Assembly (NCBI GenBank): GCA_030762935.1
Contig: CM060888.1
Coordinates: 115,145,468-115,209,467, forward strand
DNA: 64,000 nucleotides
DNA from: Hymenopus coronatus
Lineage: Eukaryota > Arthropoda > Insecta > Mantodea > Hymenopodidae
Reading direction: 5' to 3'
Positions 36,076 through 46,396 of this stretch are shown here, piece by piece; within the stretch, counting starts at the first letter, position 1, and each line of letters starts with the position of its first letter. Under the pieces are notes generated by a model that saw nothing but the letters and a program-made list of their open reading frames with translations, had not been told where the DNA came from and did no database searches. The position numbers and the translations under genes are program-made.

Positions 36076-36460
36076 CACCGTAAAGAGCTGTGAAGGCCTC
36101 TCTAATAACTCTTATTACCTTGACTTTCGCAAAACGAGATTATATCAACATATATGTAAATATCGACCAACAGGAAAACTTTATGCCATCTGTTGGGGCT
36201 CCAGAAAATTGCTTATAAAAGTGCAAGATGTGTAGCAATTCGTGCGGGATGTCTGGAAATGATATCTCTAAATTAGAGTGATTTTAATGGAAATACAGAA
36301 ATTAATGTTTCTTCTTCTTCTTAGCGCTTCTGTAAGTTTTAAATTCCTGCTCTTCGCCTACTCAAGTAATGTTCGGAGAGGAGGTGCAGCAGCAGGAATC
36401 AAGTGACAAAATATGCCAGCCACCCTTTATGGACCAGCAGACTCCACTAACGTACAGGAT

Positions 36461-37331
36461 AACCCACAAGCAAGTTGTCTGTCCCAAAGGGTGACACTTG
36501 GAGGAAGCAGCTAACTGACTAGACATTGGTTATCAGCTTTCAGGCGACACCTCCTAATGTACTGAGTGATATGCTTGGCTGTCAACATAGTTTCGCTTGT
36601 CTCCGTAGCTCAGTCGGTATAGCACCTACCTGTTGTGCAAGGGGTCCCGGGTTCTACTCCCGGCTGGTGGTGAAGATTTTTTTTCTCCATTTTTTCCCAG
36701 CAGAGTCTGGAAGTATGGATGTATTTATGTGTGTGTGATGTAAAAGTTAAGTATAGAGGAATAAACACCTAAAAACTACAGTACATAAGTTAACATTGCC
36801 AATAGGCAATATGTTCCATAGGGAATGTCGGTAATAGAGTCATAAAGTTAAAGGCGGTATATAAATGGAAGATTAAATAAAAACATAGTTTGCAATATTT
36901 AATCAGAATGATGTAATGTTGGCATGATGAACAAAATATAATTGCTAAGTAAGCTGCATTTTGCGAATCGTAACTAAATTCTGACCTCAGTCGTAATCAT
37001 CTAGTTGTAAGGAAATCCAACATTTTGTTAAACAGTTCAATAAATAACTTTCGTCTGATAGATCAGAAGGGATTAAGAAATGTGTTCATTTATGCATATA
37101 CTTTTAAAATTATATGTTAATACAAGAAATGCGCTTCTATTTAAGACAGTAATTTATTACTGAAAGTAATAAAGTTATGTTGAAGCAGATGGTTAAAAGA
37201 GAATAAGTCATGAGCTCCAGGAGAGATAACAGTTTTAAAACCGCCTCTTTTAGAGACAATAGAGCAAAATTTTATGTCGTGGTTTACTGCTATATAAATT
37301 GCTAAACTTACGAGTTCAGAATTACATGGCA
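36461..37331. repeat. First unit of a local tandem duplication
   Basis: It starts ACCCACAAGCAAGTTG and ends with TTGCTAAACTTACGAGTTCAGAATTAC. The second unit (37378-37970) repeats the same blocks in the same order, including CAGGAGAGATAACA, AATGCGCTTCTATTTAAG and CAGTAATTTATTAC. The main length difference is the SINE at 36594-36881, present only here. Confidence 0.75.
36594..36881 (+). mobile_element. Full-length tRNA-headed SINE with target duplication
   Basis: The head CCGTAGCTCAGTCGGTATAG (A box) is followed by CCTGTTGTGCAAGGGGTCCC and the T-arm CCCGGGTTCTACTCCCGG. A body with CAGAGTCTGGAAGTATGGAT follows, then a 3' tail GTTAAAGGCGGTATATAAAT. AACATAGTTT flanks it on both sides (36584-36593 and 36882-36891), a 10-bp duplication. 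Copies or parts occur at 8960 and 54425. The T-arm pairs perfectly but the acceptor and anticodon stems do not, so this is a SINE promoter head and not a tRNA gene. Confidence 0.85.
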
Positions 37332-37377
37332 CTCCCCTCCCACATACACACAAGCAAACGCAAACGAAGCATTCACA

Positions 37378-37970
37378 GAATACCCACAAGCAAGCTTCCG
37401 TCCTAAAGGGTAATGCGCGTAGGGAGCACTAGACGGCCAGACAATTTTTGCCACTTTGCTACCAGCTACAGCTGCCTCCTCTCTGGCTGTCTTCAAAATA
37501 ATTTGTAATATTCAATAAGATTGCTGTAATTTTGGCATAGTGAGAAGCAATATAATTTATGAATTGCTAAGAAAGCGGTATTTACTTATTCGTATCTAAA
37601 TTGTGACCTCATCTATGGCTTAGACGTAAAGATCCCCATGCAAGGAAATCTATCACTTTCTTCAGCAGTGCAGCAAAATAAATATGGTATGCTAGTGCAG
37701 AAGAGATTAAGAAGCCTGTTGATTTATGCAGAAGATTTTAAAATTGCAAATTATCATAAGCAATGCGCTTCTATTTAAGCCAGTAATTTATTACAGGAAG
37801 TGCAGTTTTTTCTGTTATATTGGAGCTAATACTTAAACGGAAAATGCCATGAGTTCCAGGAGAGATAACAACCTCAAAGCAGCTTATTTTAGAGACAATG
37901 GGGCAAGTTTTATGTCGCTGTTTACTGCTGCATAAATTGCTAAACCAACGGGTTTAGAATTACAGTAAAG
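37378..37970. repeat. Second unit of the local tandem duplication
   Basis: It starts ACCCACAAGCAAGCTTCC and ends TGCTAAACCAACGGGTTTAGAATTACAG in separate blocks matching the first unit. Clear substitutions and small indels against the first unit show that the duplication is not recent. The SINE in the first unit is absent at the matching point (CTGGCTGTCTTCAAAATAAT). Confidence 0.75.
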
Positions 37971-38308
37971 CATGACATTAAAAAGAAAAGTATTCACAAT
38001 CTTACCTCAACCAGTATTAACTACACAGCTCCCTTCCCACGGTAAATCAGTCAATTTTATGTCTTGGCTGCTCAACATCCGTACGAAGTTTTTCTGAAAA
38101 AAGAGCAGTAATTGGAAAAAGCTTAGGCATGTTATAATTTCGTTTGCGACGTGTGTGGTACTCGGAGCATATATTGCTTTATTTCTTCCGGTTACGTTGT
38201 TGATAATAATAAAGAGCGAAGGGGAAATATCTATGAAGTATTTATTACGAGAGTTCTGTAAAACTATTTTATTCTGCTAGAACTGGGCTCCAGAAGACGC
38301 AACGATAA

Positions 38309-39986
38309 TACTTTTTAATTTCTAGCCATTACAATGTACATAGTAGATAGAGTAGGTATGTTATTCCATCCAAAAATGCGCTACTAAAATTTTACCAAAA
38401 ATATGCTTATGTTAGGAGAACCCCTAATCCCAAAAAGAGCATTTATAGAAAAATATCCATGTGTGCGTGTGTGTGTGTGGGTGTTTGTGTCTGTGAAGAG
38501 CATAACTCAAAAGCGAAAACTCGGTTAAATAGCAAGTTTAGTATTTAAATTTAGTATCTTTCAAAGAATGCAATAGGACGATTTTCAACAAAACCCTCAT
38601 CCTAAACTACCCTGTAAGATTTTTCAAAATTCTCGATTTTTTCAAAAATGGCTGAAACGTTTTGCTTAAAACACCATATATTATAGATATTTTCATCACA
38701 AAAAATGTATATCTTGGATTTTCTGGCAATAGCTTCTGAAACTCTTCTTCATTCTGGTTCACTGTTGTGTAACTGGTAAACGTTAAAACATAGACAAAAT
38801 GTCACTACACGTAAATGTAGATCTCATTAACACACAATTTAAGTCCAATACGGTTTTTGTGAAGATATTTCTTATTATTGGCTTAAAATTTCCAATACTT
38901 ATCCTTTTTTACGTTCTCTACACGGACTATGTACATAGTGTATGGAGAAAGTATTGCAATCCACCTAAAAATTCGATACCGAGATTTCACCGAAAATATA
39001 TGTTTTAGGGTCCCCTGTATCTAAAAAAGGCATTTTCAAAAAAAAGGCCCGTGTATGTGTGTGTGTCCGTGTGTCAGTGTGTCCGTGTGTAACTCAAAAA
39101 CGAAAAGTCCGTAAAATACCAAACTTGGTGCTTAAGTTTAGTATCTTCCAGGGATGCGACACGAAGGTTTTAAGAACCCCCCACCCCAAACCAACCTTTA
39201 CATGGAACTTGTTTCGAAAATTTTGATTTTCCAAAAAGTGGTTCTAACGATTTTGATTAAAATATCGTATAATAAAGATATTTACCTCACAAATAAAATG
39301 CATATTTTGAATTTTCTGGGAATAGCCTCTGAGGATTACTTTATTCTGGGTCAATTTTACTAAATTTTGAATAACTGCTAAACCGTAAGAGATGGACAAA
39401 ATCTTACCACACAACAAATGTAGAGCACTTTAAAACACACAATTTATTTATATACATTTTTTTTCGTGTAGTTGATTGTTTTTGAGATATTCTTTGTTTT
39501 TGGTTCAGCTATGAGAAACATACTTTTCTGATACAGGAATTTGTCAACTCTTGTCCATACATACAAACAAAGCAACTTCAGTAACATAGCAATCAGCTTT
39601 TGACTGCCACTTTAACTTATCGTACTCTCTTATTTCGCTTCTATTTTCAAGGAAGCAAGAAATAAGACTATTTCTGCTAATTTTTTTTTCTCGATTAGCA
39701 CGAAGAAAATAGAAGCATAAGCTTTTTAACAATACTTTTTTTGCAGAGATGTAGAGAAAGTCGTGTGAATGGAACACATCAGATTTTTTTTAATCCGGCT
39801 TAAAGTCACACACGGTCAGCTCTTTAAAGATTTGACGTAGTGTATTCGCTTATTTCTCTTATACCTGCAAGGAAATAAGCAATATGATTATTTCTCCTAC
39901 TGTTTATTCTGATTAGCTGGAGTGGGTAGAAGAATAGATTTTGTAGGAATAATTTGTATAGAAAGTCTTGTGAATGGAAAACAACA
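38309..39986 (+). mobile_element. Family H element split by a nested same-strand copy
   Basis: The left part is 38309-38905 (worn left terminus, GT-rich tract at 38459-38490, body to CAATACTTATCC). The right part is about 39786-39986 (CAGCTCTTTAAAGATTTGAC to AGAAAGTCTTGTGAATGG). The interruption is at a T-tract, and the right part resumes a few dozen bases further along the consensus, so some sequence was lost at the join. Confidence 0.7.
38910..39783 (+). mobile_element. Complete family H element
   Basis: The left terminus TACGTTCTCTACACGG has the near-palindrome CTATGTACATAGTGTATGGAG. It carries a GT-rich tract (39051-39092), the full body, and TAGAGAAAGTCGTGTGAATG with ACACATCAGA at 39783. 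Both termini are flanked by T runs. Confidence 0.85.
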
Positions 39987-40245
39987 TTTTTTTTTTTAAC
40001 CTGACATGAGGAAACAGTTATTTGAGAGGTTCTGTGGTCTTAAATGTTTTATTAAAACTGTTTGTCTCATTCTAGGGCATAGTCACAGATCGGCTTTCTG
40101 GGGCTAGATGATCTAAATCCAGAGATTCCTATAGGTTCAACTTTGATAGTATCAGTCTCTCCTCTCAATGGAATCTCAGAGCTCTGAAAAGTGGATTGAA
40201 TTTAAATTATTTTAAAGATTACACAGTGCTATCTACATAAACATT

Positions 40246-40737
40246 TTGTCTCAAACAAAATCAACACAGTCACAGGCTCGTCTGAAAGGAAGTAGCATGG
40301 TCATATGGTCAATATTTTTATGTCTCAGGTTGTGGGTCGGGTTCTCTTATGATGCTTTATTGGTTGCTAAAGAGGTAGAAAACTTTATGAGAATGGAAAT
40401 GCATAAGCTGACAAAATGGTTAGAAAATAACAAAATCACATTTAACGTATCAAAATCATCTTCTGTTTGTATTCAGACGAAAAAGAAAGGAACCAAAAGA
40501 AATAATTATATATGTGAACAATAAAAAAAAAATGAAATACCTGGGTTATACCTAATTATGAGCAATGAGTTTACTTTTTCTGAGCATATAAACCACGTAA
40601 GTCAAAATGTGCTAAACTAATCGATTTACTTTCTAAAAATGCATAAATTAATTCGGGATTACATCACGAGGATATATAGCGAATAGTTTTACAACTTGTT
40701 TCTATAGATCAGCAGTTTCAATAGAAGCAGTGATAAA
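40246..40737 (+). pseudogene. LINE reverse transcriptase relic (R1/Jockey-like)
   Basis: A 92-codon frame reads FSYDALLVAKEVENFMRM, then LTKWLENNKITFNVSKSS. This matches the RT motif YADD-x-LLV, then L-x-x-W...N-x-L-x-x-N-x-x-K-T; the first Asp of the DD pair is replaced (F-S-Y-D). After a stop, MKYLGY, SNEFTFSEHINHVSQNV and KMHKLIRDYITRIYSE correspond to the KYLG-V-x-D and F-x-x-H-I blocks. RSAVSIEAVIKIA near 40715-40750 resembles R1-type RTVSTEAL-x-V-IAG. Stops and the altered active site show it is dead. A family H fragment follows at once. Confidence 0.7.
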
Positions 40738-40795
40738 AATCGCATGTGTTCCATTCACACAACTTTCTCTACATCTCTATAACAAACTGTAATAA
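40736..40795 (-). repeat. Family H hairpin-end fragment
   Basis: ATCGCATGTGTTCCATTCAC, then AACTTTCTCTACATCTCTAT and AACAAACTG. Only the first 60 or so bases are present, attached to the LINE relic. Confidence 0.65.
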
Positions 40796-40997
40796 TTATA
40801 TAACATAAATATGATGTGTTCTATGAGTATTTGTGGTATATTTGAGTTACATAGGTAAGATAGGTATATTAATATGTGCACATCAGGAGAGTATGGTCTG
40901 TGCTTCCTGAAATAATTTATAAACAAATCTTAAATTATAATCGATTATTACTTAACATTCATGCGAGTTTCTTTACATTTCTATAAAAATTATAAAA

Positions 40998-41806
40998 GCT
41001 GAATGTCATGTGGATGGTTTCTTTGCATTGCCAGGAGTTGACCAATTCCCACATGTGAAAAGTTTAAGTATTTTAAAACTGAAACCAATAATAAGAAATA
41101 TCTAAAAATGTCAACTCCACAATAAAAATATATATTAATATAAATTATATGCTCTAACGAGAAAAATGAATGGAAATTGCGTGTTATTTATGGACGCTCT
41201 TTAACTGCTGTGGTTCTCAGCGTCTCATTCTAAAATGGGCGTGAAAGACCGCTTAATTTTGCTCAGAGGTCTCTCTGTCAGGCTTGAGGTTCTTTTACGT
41301 GCCGTAAATCTACGACACGGGACCAACGGCTTTACTTCCCTTCTGAAGGAAGCCATACTAAGGATTTTTACACCCGAAAAAATCCATCGTCCTCCGCCTG
41401 GTTTGAACCCGCGACCTTGGGTATATGAAGTCAGCATGGTAACCATTACACCACGGAGGGCGACGCTCTAACGAGATCTACATTTTTGTGCAGTAAGTTT
41501 TGTGTATCGCTTACGGTTTACCAGGTATGTAAAATTCAGCAAAATTCATACAGAATGAAGGTTTTCGAGGCTGTTCTCAGAAAATTCAAGATGTTTATTT
41601 TATTTGCCATGTAAATATCGTTAACATACGGTATTTTAATTAAACAGACATACGGACCAACGGACACACACGGACTTTTTCTAAAAAAATATTTTTTATA
41701 CAGGGGACCCTAAAATGTGCAGTTTCGATGAAATCCCGGTATCGAAGTTTTGGGTGGAACACAATATCTCCTCTATAACTACACTATGTACAATATAGAA
41801 GTTAAC
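40998..41806 (-). mobile_element. Family H element with inserted SINE
   Basis: The hairpin end is missing. The body starts near AAAGCTGAATGTCATGTGGA and is interrupted by a SINE (41163-41464). It resumes GCTCTAACGAGATCTACATT and ends with a worn near-palindrome (CACTATGTACAATATAGAAG). The segment around the internal palindrome is deleted, leaving a short AC tract at about 41667-41677. Confidence 0.75.
41163..41464 (-). mobile_element. tRNA-derived SINE, family A, full length with target duplication
   Basis: On the minus strand the head is CCTCCGTGGTGTAATGGTTA (A box), then CATGCTGACTTCATATACCC and the B-box arm GTCGCGGGTTCAAACC. The body follows as in the other copies (CACGTAAAAGAACCTC, GCGGTCTTTCACGCCC) and ends GAGCGTCCATAAATAACACG plus an A-rich tail. 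GCTCTAACGAGA flanks both sides (41151-41162, 41465-41476), a perfect 12-bp duplication that also fits the family H host consensus. This is the best-preserved copy of the family here. Confidence 0.9.
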
Positions 41807-42088
41807 ATTTGAATTATTTATTCTAAATATTATAGACTTTTTGATTGAAACATTTTAGTGCATGCAGAGAAAATAAAAATACAACAGAGCAAAATACATT
41901 AGAGTTCAGCAATTTATAGGTACAAAATAGCTAAGATCTTCCGAACTACATCTACTGAAGCACTTTGTGTGCTTATGGTTTTGAAAATTTACAAATTGTT
42001 TATGTATATAACACTTTGTAATCTTAAAATCATTTAAATTCAATCCGCTTTTCAGACAAACAGCAGAAGAGCCGAAGAAATATTAAAA

Positions 42089-42958
42089 ATCTGATGTGTT
42101 CCATTCACATGCCTTTCTCTAATCTCTGCAACAACTTGTAGTTAAAAAGCTTATGCTTCTATTTACTTCATGCTAATCGAGAAAAAATTAGTAGAAATAG
42201 TCTTATTAGTTGCTTCCTTGTAAGTAGAAGCGAAATGAGAGAGTACCATAGGTTGAAATGATAGCCAAAAGCTGGTTGCTATGTAACTGAAATTCCTTTG
42301 TTTGTATGGACAGGAGCTAACAAATTCCTATATGAGAAAAGTTTTTCAAAGCTGAAACGAAAAACCAGGAATATCTTAAAAATGATCAACTCCACGAAAA
42401 AAATGTATATGATATAAATTGTACGTTTTAACGTGAGCTACATTTTCTGTGCAGTAAGTTTTTGTCCATCTTTCACGGTTTATCAGTTATGCACAATTCC
42501 GTAAATTTCATCCAGAATAAAGTAGTCTTCAAGGCTATACCCAGAAAATTCAGGATATACATTTTATTTGTCAGGTAAATATCTTTAATATACGATATTT
42601 TAATCAAAATCATTAGAGCCAGTTTTTAGAAAATCAAAATTTTCGAAAAAAATTCCATGTCAAGGGTAGTATGGGGTGGGGGGATTTTCTTGAAAATCTT
42701 CGTGTCGCATCCTTGGAGGATACCAAACTTAAATACCAAGTTTGGGCTTTAACGGTCCTTTCGTTTTTGAGCTATGCTACCCACAGACACACACACACAC
42801 ATATAAACAGACACACACACGGACATTTTTCTAAAAATGCTTTTTTTGGATTAAGGGAGTCTCAAAACATGTATTTCCGTTGAAACCTCGGTATCGAATT
42901 TTTGGGTGCAATACAATACCTTCTCTATACACTATGTACATAGTTCGTATAGAGAAAG
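42089..42958 (-). mobile_element. Complete family H element
   Basis: It begins ATCTGATGTGTTCCATTCAC after an A5 run and ends with the near-palindrome (CTATGTACATAGTTCGTATA) and GAGAAAGT. AC tracts (42786-42801, 42810-42820) are split by ATATAAACAG. A5 follows the right end. No longer target duplication is visible. Confidence 0.9.
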
Positions 42959-42963
42959 TAAAA

Positions 42964-43206
42964 ACTGATGATGACAATGAAGAAAAAGACGAATCTGCAA
43001 TAAAAGTATGTATAGATGGAAGCAAAACTGAAAACGGTGTGGAACCAGCGGAGTCAAATCCATTGGAAATTACACTGTCCGCTAACTTAAGTTTAAACTG
43101 AATAAAACTGTTGAAATGATAATCAGGTAGAACAATTAGTAATAATCAAAGCTTTAGAGAATATACATAAATTGGAAGTCGCTTTGAATCAGATCCGCCC
43201 GGCAAC

Positions 43207-43208
<2 letters not shown>
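42964..43208 (+). pseudogene. LINE RNase H domain relic, N-terminal half
   Basis: The frame from 42970 reads IKVCIDGSKTENGVEPAESN, then PLEITLSANLSLN to a stop at 43099. DGSKTENGV is the start of a non-LTR RNase H domain, with the first catalytic Asp. After stops, another frame reads VIIKALENIHKLEVALNQ, resembling the AE-x-x-AI-x-x-AL helix of the same domain. The relic abuts a family H copy on the left and an AC tract on the right. It complements the C-terminal RNase H relic at 2479 and may be from a related LINE. Confidence 0.6.
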
Positions 43209-43209
<1 letters not shown>

Positions 43210-43247
<38 letters not shown>

Positions 43248-43261
43248 ACACACCCACACAC
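43210..43261. repeat. (AC)n microsatellite outside family H
   Basis: A pure AC run to about 43245, then imperfect CACACCC units. It lies next to a LINE relic and is not at a family H microsatellite site. Confidence 0.9.
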
Positions 43262-43341
43262 CTACGAATAGTCAAATGTCTCTGAACCATAAAGCATTCC
43301 TACACAGTTTTTGCAGCAAATGAGGCACTTAATATAAAAAT

Positions 43342-44188
43342 ATCTGATGTGTTCCATTCACATGACCTTCTCTACATTTCTACGATAAATTATTGTTAAA
43401 AAGATGATTCTTCTATTTACTTAATGCTCATCGCGAAAAAATTAGCAAAATGGGTCTTATTTCTTGCTTCCTTGAAGGTAGAGGAGAAGTGAAGGAGTAC
43501 CATAGGCTAAATTGACAGTCAAATATTTTAAAGCTGGCTGCTACGTGATTGAGGTATCGTTGTTTGTATGCGCAGGAGTTGACACATTCCCGCATGAGAA
43601 AAATATACGTATTTTAAAGCTGAAACTAATAACAAGGAATATCTCAAAAATGGTCAACTCCACAAAAAAAAAAAAAAAAAATGTGTAACATAAATTGTGT
43701 TTTAACGATATCTACATTTTTTGTTAAATAAGATTTTGCCTATCCCTTACGGTTTACCAATTATACAAAATTTCGCAAAATGTATCCAGAATAAACATGT
43801 CTTCAGAGGCTATTCCCAGAAAATATACATACATATTATTTGTCATGTAAATATCTTGAATATAAGAGATTTTAATCAAAATCGTTAGAGATATTTTTGA
43901 GAAAATCCGACTTTTCAAAATGTGTTCCATGTAAAGTGTAGTTGGGAGTGGGGAGATTTTCTTGAAAATCTTAGTGTTGCATCTTTGAAAGATACCGAAC
44001 TTAGATACCAAGTTTGGTATGTAATAATCTTTTCTTTTGAGCTATGCTGCCCACACACACACTGACAGACAAACAGACACACACGGATATTTTTCTAAAA
44101 ATGTTTTTTTTTATTCAGGGGTCTCAAAACATATATTTCCGGTGAAATCTCTATACACTATGTACATAGTACGTGTGTACGTGAAAGT
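43342..44188 (-). mobile_element. Family H element, near complete
   Basis: It starts ATCTGATGTGTTCCATTCAC and has the body and a short AC-rich tract (44048-44085). It ends CACTATGTACATAGTACGTG and GTGAAAGT at 44188. Relative to the consensus, the stretch between the GGTGAAATCT block and the near-palindrome is deleted. An A run lies at 43662-43680. Confidence 0.8.
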
Positions 44189-44189
44189 C

Positions 44190-44302
44190 TGGTTCATATT
44201 ACTTTCTCTACGCAAATAAGCTATGCAAATAAACTATTTTACAAGATATTATTCTTTTATCCACATCCTGCTAATCGAGATAAAATTAGCAGAAAGTGTT
44301 TA
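44190..44302 (-). repeat. Family H hairpin-end fragment, tandem to the previous copy
   Basis: TCATATTACTTTCTCTACGC, then ATTATTCTTTTATCCACATC and CTGCTAATCGAGATAAAATT match the first 110 bases of the family, with the extreme hairpin missing. Confidence 0.6.
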
Positions 44303-44372
44303 CATCTATGCCACCACAATATCTATTTCATTATTCCAGTATATGCTGAAACTAGACTTTAAATACAGATGG

Positions 44373-44608
44373 TAGTGTTTAACGCCCGCTTTAACTACTT
44401 ATGGCACCGCAGGTGGTGACACTGATGATACATGAATGATGATGGAGCACCGGTGGAATGAGATGGCGGGGGAAACCGGAGTACATGGAGAAAACCCGCC
44501 CCAGCGCCGCTTTGTCCACCACAAATCTCGCATACGGTCGCTTGGGATCGAACCCAGGCCGCCTAAATGAGAGGTGAGTGGTCTAACCACTCAGTCACGG
44601 CGCGGCCA
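44373..44608 (-). mobile_element. tRNA-derived SINE with perfect 15-bp target duplication
   Basis: On the minus strand the head is CGCCGTGACTGAGTGGTTAG (A box) and the B-box arm is GGCCTGGGTTCGATCCC. The body includes GCGGGTTTTCTCCATGTACT and CCGGTTTCCCCCGCCATCTC, and the tail is AAAGCGGGCGTTAAACACTA. TTTAAATACAGATGG flanks both sides (44358-44372, 44609-44623). The long perfect duplication implies a fairly recent insertion by LINE machinery. A tail fragment occurs at 3556. Confidence 0.9.
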
Positions 44609-44629
44609 TTTAAATACAGATGGAGACAT

Positions 44630-45035
44630 ACTGCAACCTAAGTTATTCTAAATGCCATAGAGGTCAACATACCTTTTTTTCTGCAGCACTAGATACTCGT
44701 TAATTCTTTGAAGCATAGGGATTAAAGCGATTTCGATACCAATTCGCTTAAGAGGGATCTAAAGACTAGTGTAGGGACTTGTGACTAGTGCCCTGCGACC
44801 CTGCGGCAGCCATTATGATCAAACAGGAACCCTGATAATAGTTGGCAGAAAAGGAAACGGTCTGGTCCTCCAGTTACGGGTTAGCCATTAAGTATACAGC
44901 CCTTATTTCAGTGTGCCTCCTAAAATAGGTAAAAGGGGCAACGAATGCATTTATTTATTTGCTGTAAGTTTAATGTTCTTTAATCTGGAAAGTTACAGAT
45001 GTAACTTTAAATGTGTGATGTAATGCTTAAACAAG
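44630..45035. other. Unique sequence without recognised features
   Basis: No gene, RNA or family member recognised. Confidence 0.4.
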
Positions 45036-45039
45036 TTCG

Positions 45040-45172
45040 CGGTCCACAGAGCTTGAGTTACTCCGACATTTGTCTTCTGAGGATAAACAAAAACCTTGAA
45101 AACACCCTTATCCGAGTAACTCGACCTAACCGAGATTCTGACTCGGGAGCTCCTGAATGTGACGCAGGTCAT
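45040..45172 (-). mobile_element. tRNA-derived SINE (30.7-kb family), cut by family H
   Basis: It shares GCGGTCCACAGAGCTTGAGT, AGTTACTCCGACATTTGTCT and ACCGAGATTCTGACTCGGGA with the copy at 30748. It stops within the tRNA head at GACGCAGGTC, where a '+' family H copy begins. The remainder of the head may resume right of that copy (TCAGCATG at 46034), but this is too short to be sure. Confidence 0.65.
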
Positions 45173-45175
45173 AAT

Positions 45176-46033
45176 TACTTTCTCTACACGTACTATTGTA
45201 CATAGTGTATAGAGAAGGTATTCACTCCACCCAAAATTTCGATACCGAGATTTCACCAGAAATACACGTTTTAGGGTTATCAGTGTCCAAAAAAAGTCTT
45301 TTAAGAAAAAAAGTCCGTGTGGGGGTGTGTCCGGGTGTCTGTGAACACGATAACTCAAAAACGAAAAGTCGGTAAAATACCAAACTGGGTATTTTAAGTT
45401 TAGTATGCTCCAAGGATGCGACACGAAGACTTTGAGAAAAATCCCCTCACCCCAAACCATTCTTTACATGAAACAAATTTCGAAAATTTTGATTTTCTTA
45501 AAAATGACTCTAGTTTGATTACACTTGTTGATATTTAAGATATTTACATGACAAATAACGTGTATATCTTAAATTTTCTGAGAAAAGCCTCTGAAGAAGA
45601 CCTATTAATGCTGGATGATTTTAATTGAGTTTTGTTTAACTGGTAAACCGTAAGTGATAGACAAAAAATTATGACACAAAAGACATAGAGCTCGATAAAA
45701 CACACAATTTATGTCATACACATTTTTTTTCATGGTATTGGCCGTTTTCGAGACATTCCTTGATATTGATTTCAGTTTTAAAATACTAAAATTTTTCTCA
45801 TACAGGAACTTGTCAACTTCTGGCCACACAAAGAAACGGATTTCTATCTCATAGCAACATTTTAAAATAATTGACTATCTGTTTAGCGTAGTGTATTCCC
45901 TTATTTCCCTACTACTTACAAGGAACTAAATAATAGGACGTTTCAGATAATATTTTAGCATGAAAGAATAAGTTTACTACCAATAATTTGTTACAGAGAT
46001 GTAGAGAAAGTCATGTCAATGGAACACATCAGA
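45176..46033 (+). mobile_element. Complete family H element
   Basis: The left terminus is TACTTTCTCTACACGTACTA with the near-palindrome. It has a short GT tract (45315-45340), the full body, and a right end TAGAGAAAGTCATGTCAATG with ACACATCAGA at 46033. A 155-codon minus-strand open frame across it is the longest outside the tetranucleotide array. It is made of family H sequence and is not a gene. Confidence 0.85.
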
Positions 46034-46395
46034 TCAGCATGTCTGGACATGAATTCGGCGTTTCCATGTTCCTGCGGCGCTTGAGAAGCTACTCCGATCC
46101 ATTAAATGAGGTCAACCAGCTGCTTATAGGAAAGTGGCGAACTCCAATCAAAGGCCCTCACCAACATCAAGTATCATCAACTGGCCGGTGATTAGTTTTG
46201 AACGCGGGGTTCACTACCGTGCGGCATTATTGGTCCGCTGTGTGTGCTGTGATGAATAATTTGACAAGTATAATGAAAGAACGCATGTTCAAGATGATTG
46301 TGAAAATGATGTGTTCATTTAAAGATCATTTTACACATATATTTGGAAAATATAGCATTATTATTATTATTTTACGAAATAATGACCATTGTTTA
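46034..46395. other. Unique sequence without recognised features
   Basis: No gene or family member recognised. It leads into the simple-repeat region. Confidence 0.4.
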
Positions 46396-46396
46396 T

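Noticed and set aside
36598..36670. Possible tRNA gene with a perfect T-arm
   Set aside because: Acceptor and anticodon stems do not pair, a SINE body and tail follow, and a target-site duplication brackets the whole unit.
41395..41464. Possible minus-strand tRNA gene
   Set aside because: It is the head of a family A SINE with a 12-bp target duplication around the full element, not a stand-alone tRNA.
44993..45460. Minus-strand open frame of 155 codons
   Set aside because: It lies almost wholly in a family H copy plus part of a SINE head. The same peptide pieces recur in other H copies, broken by stops.
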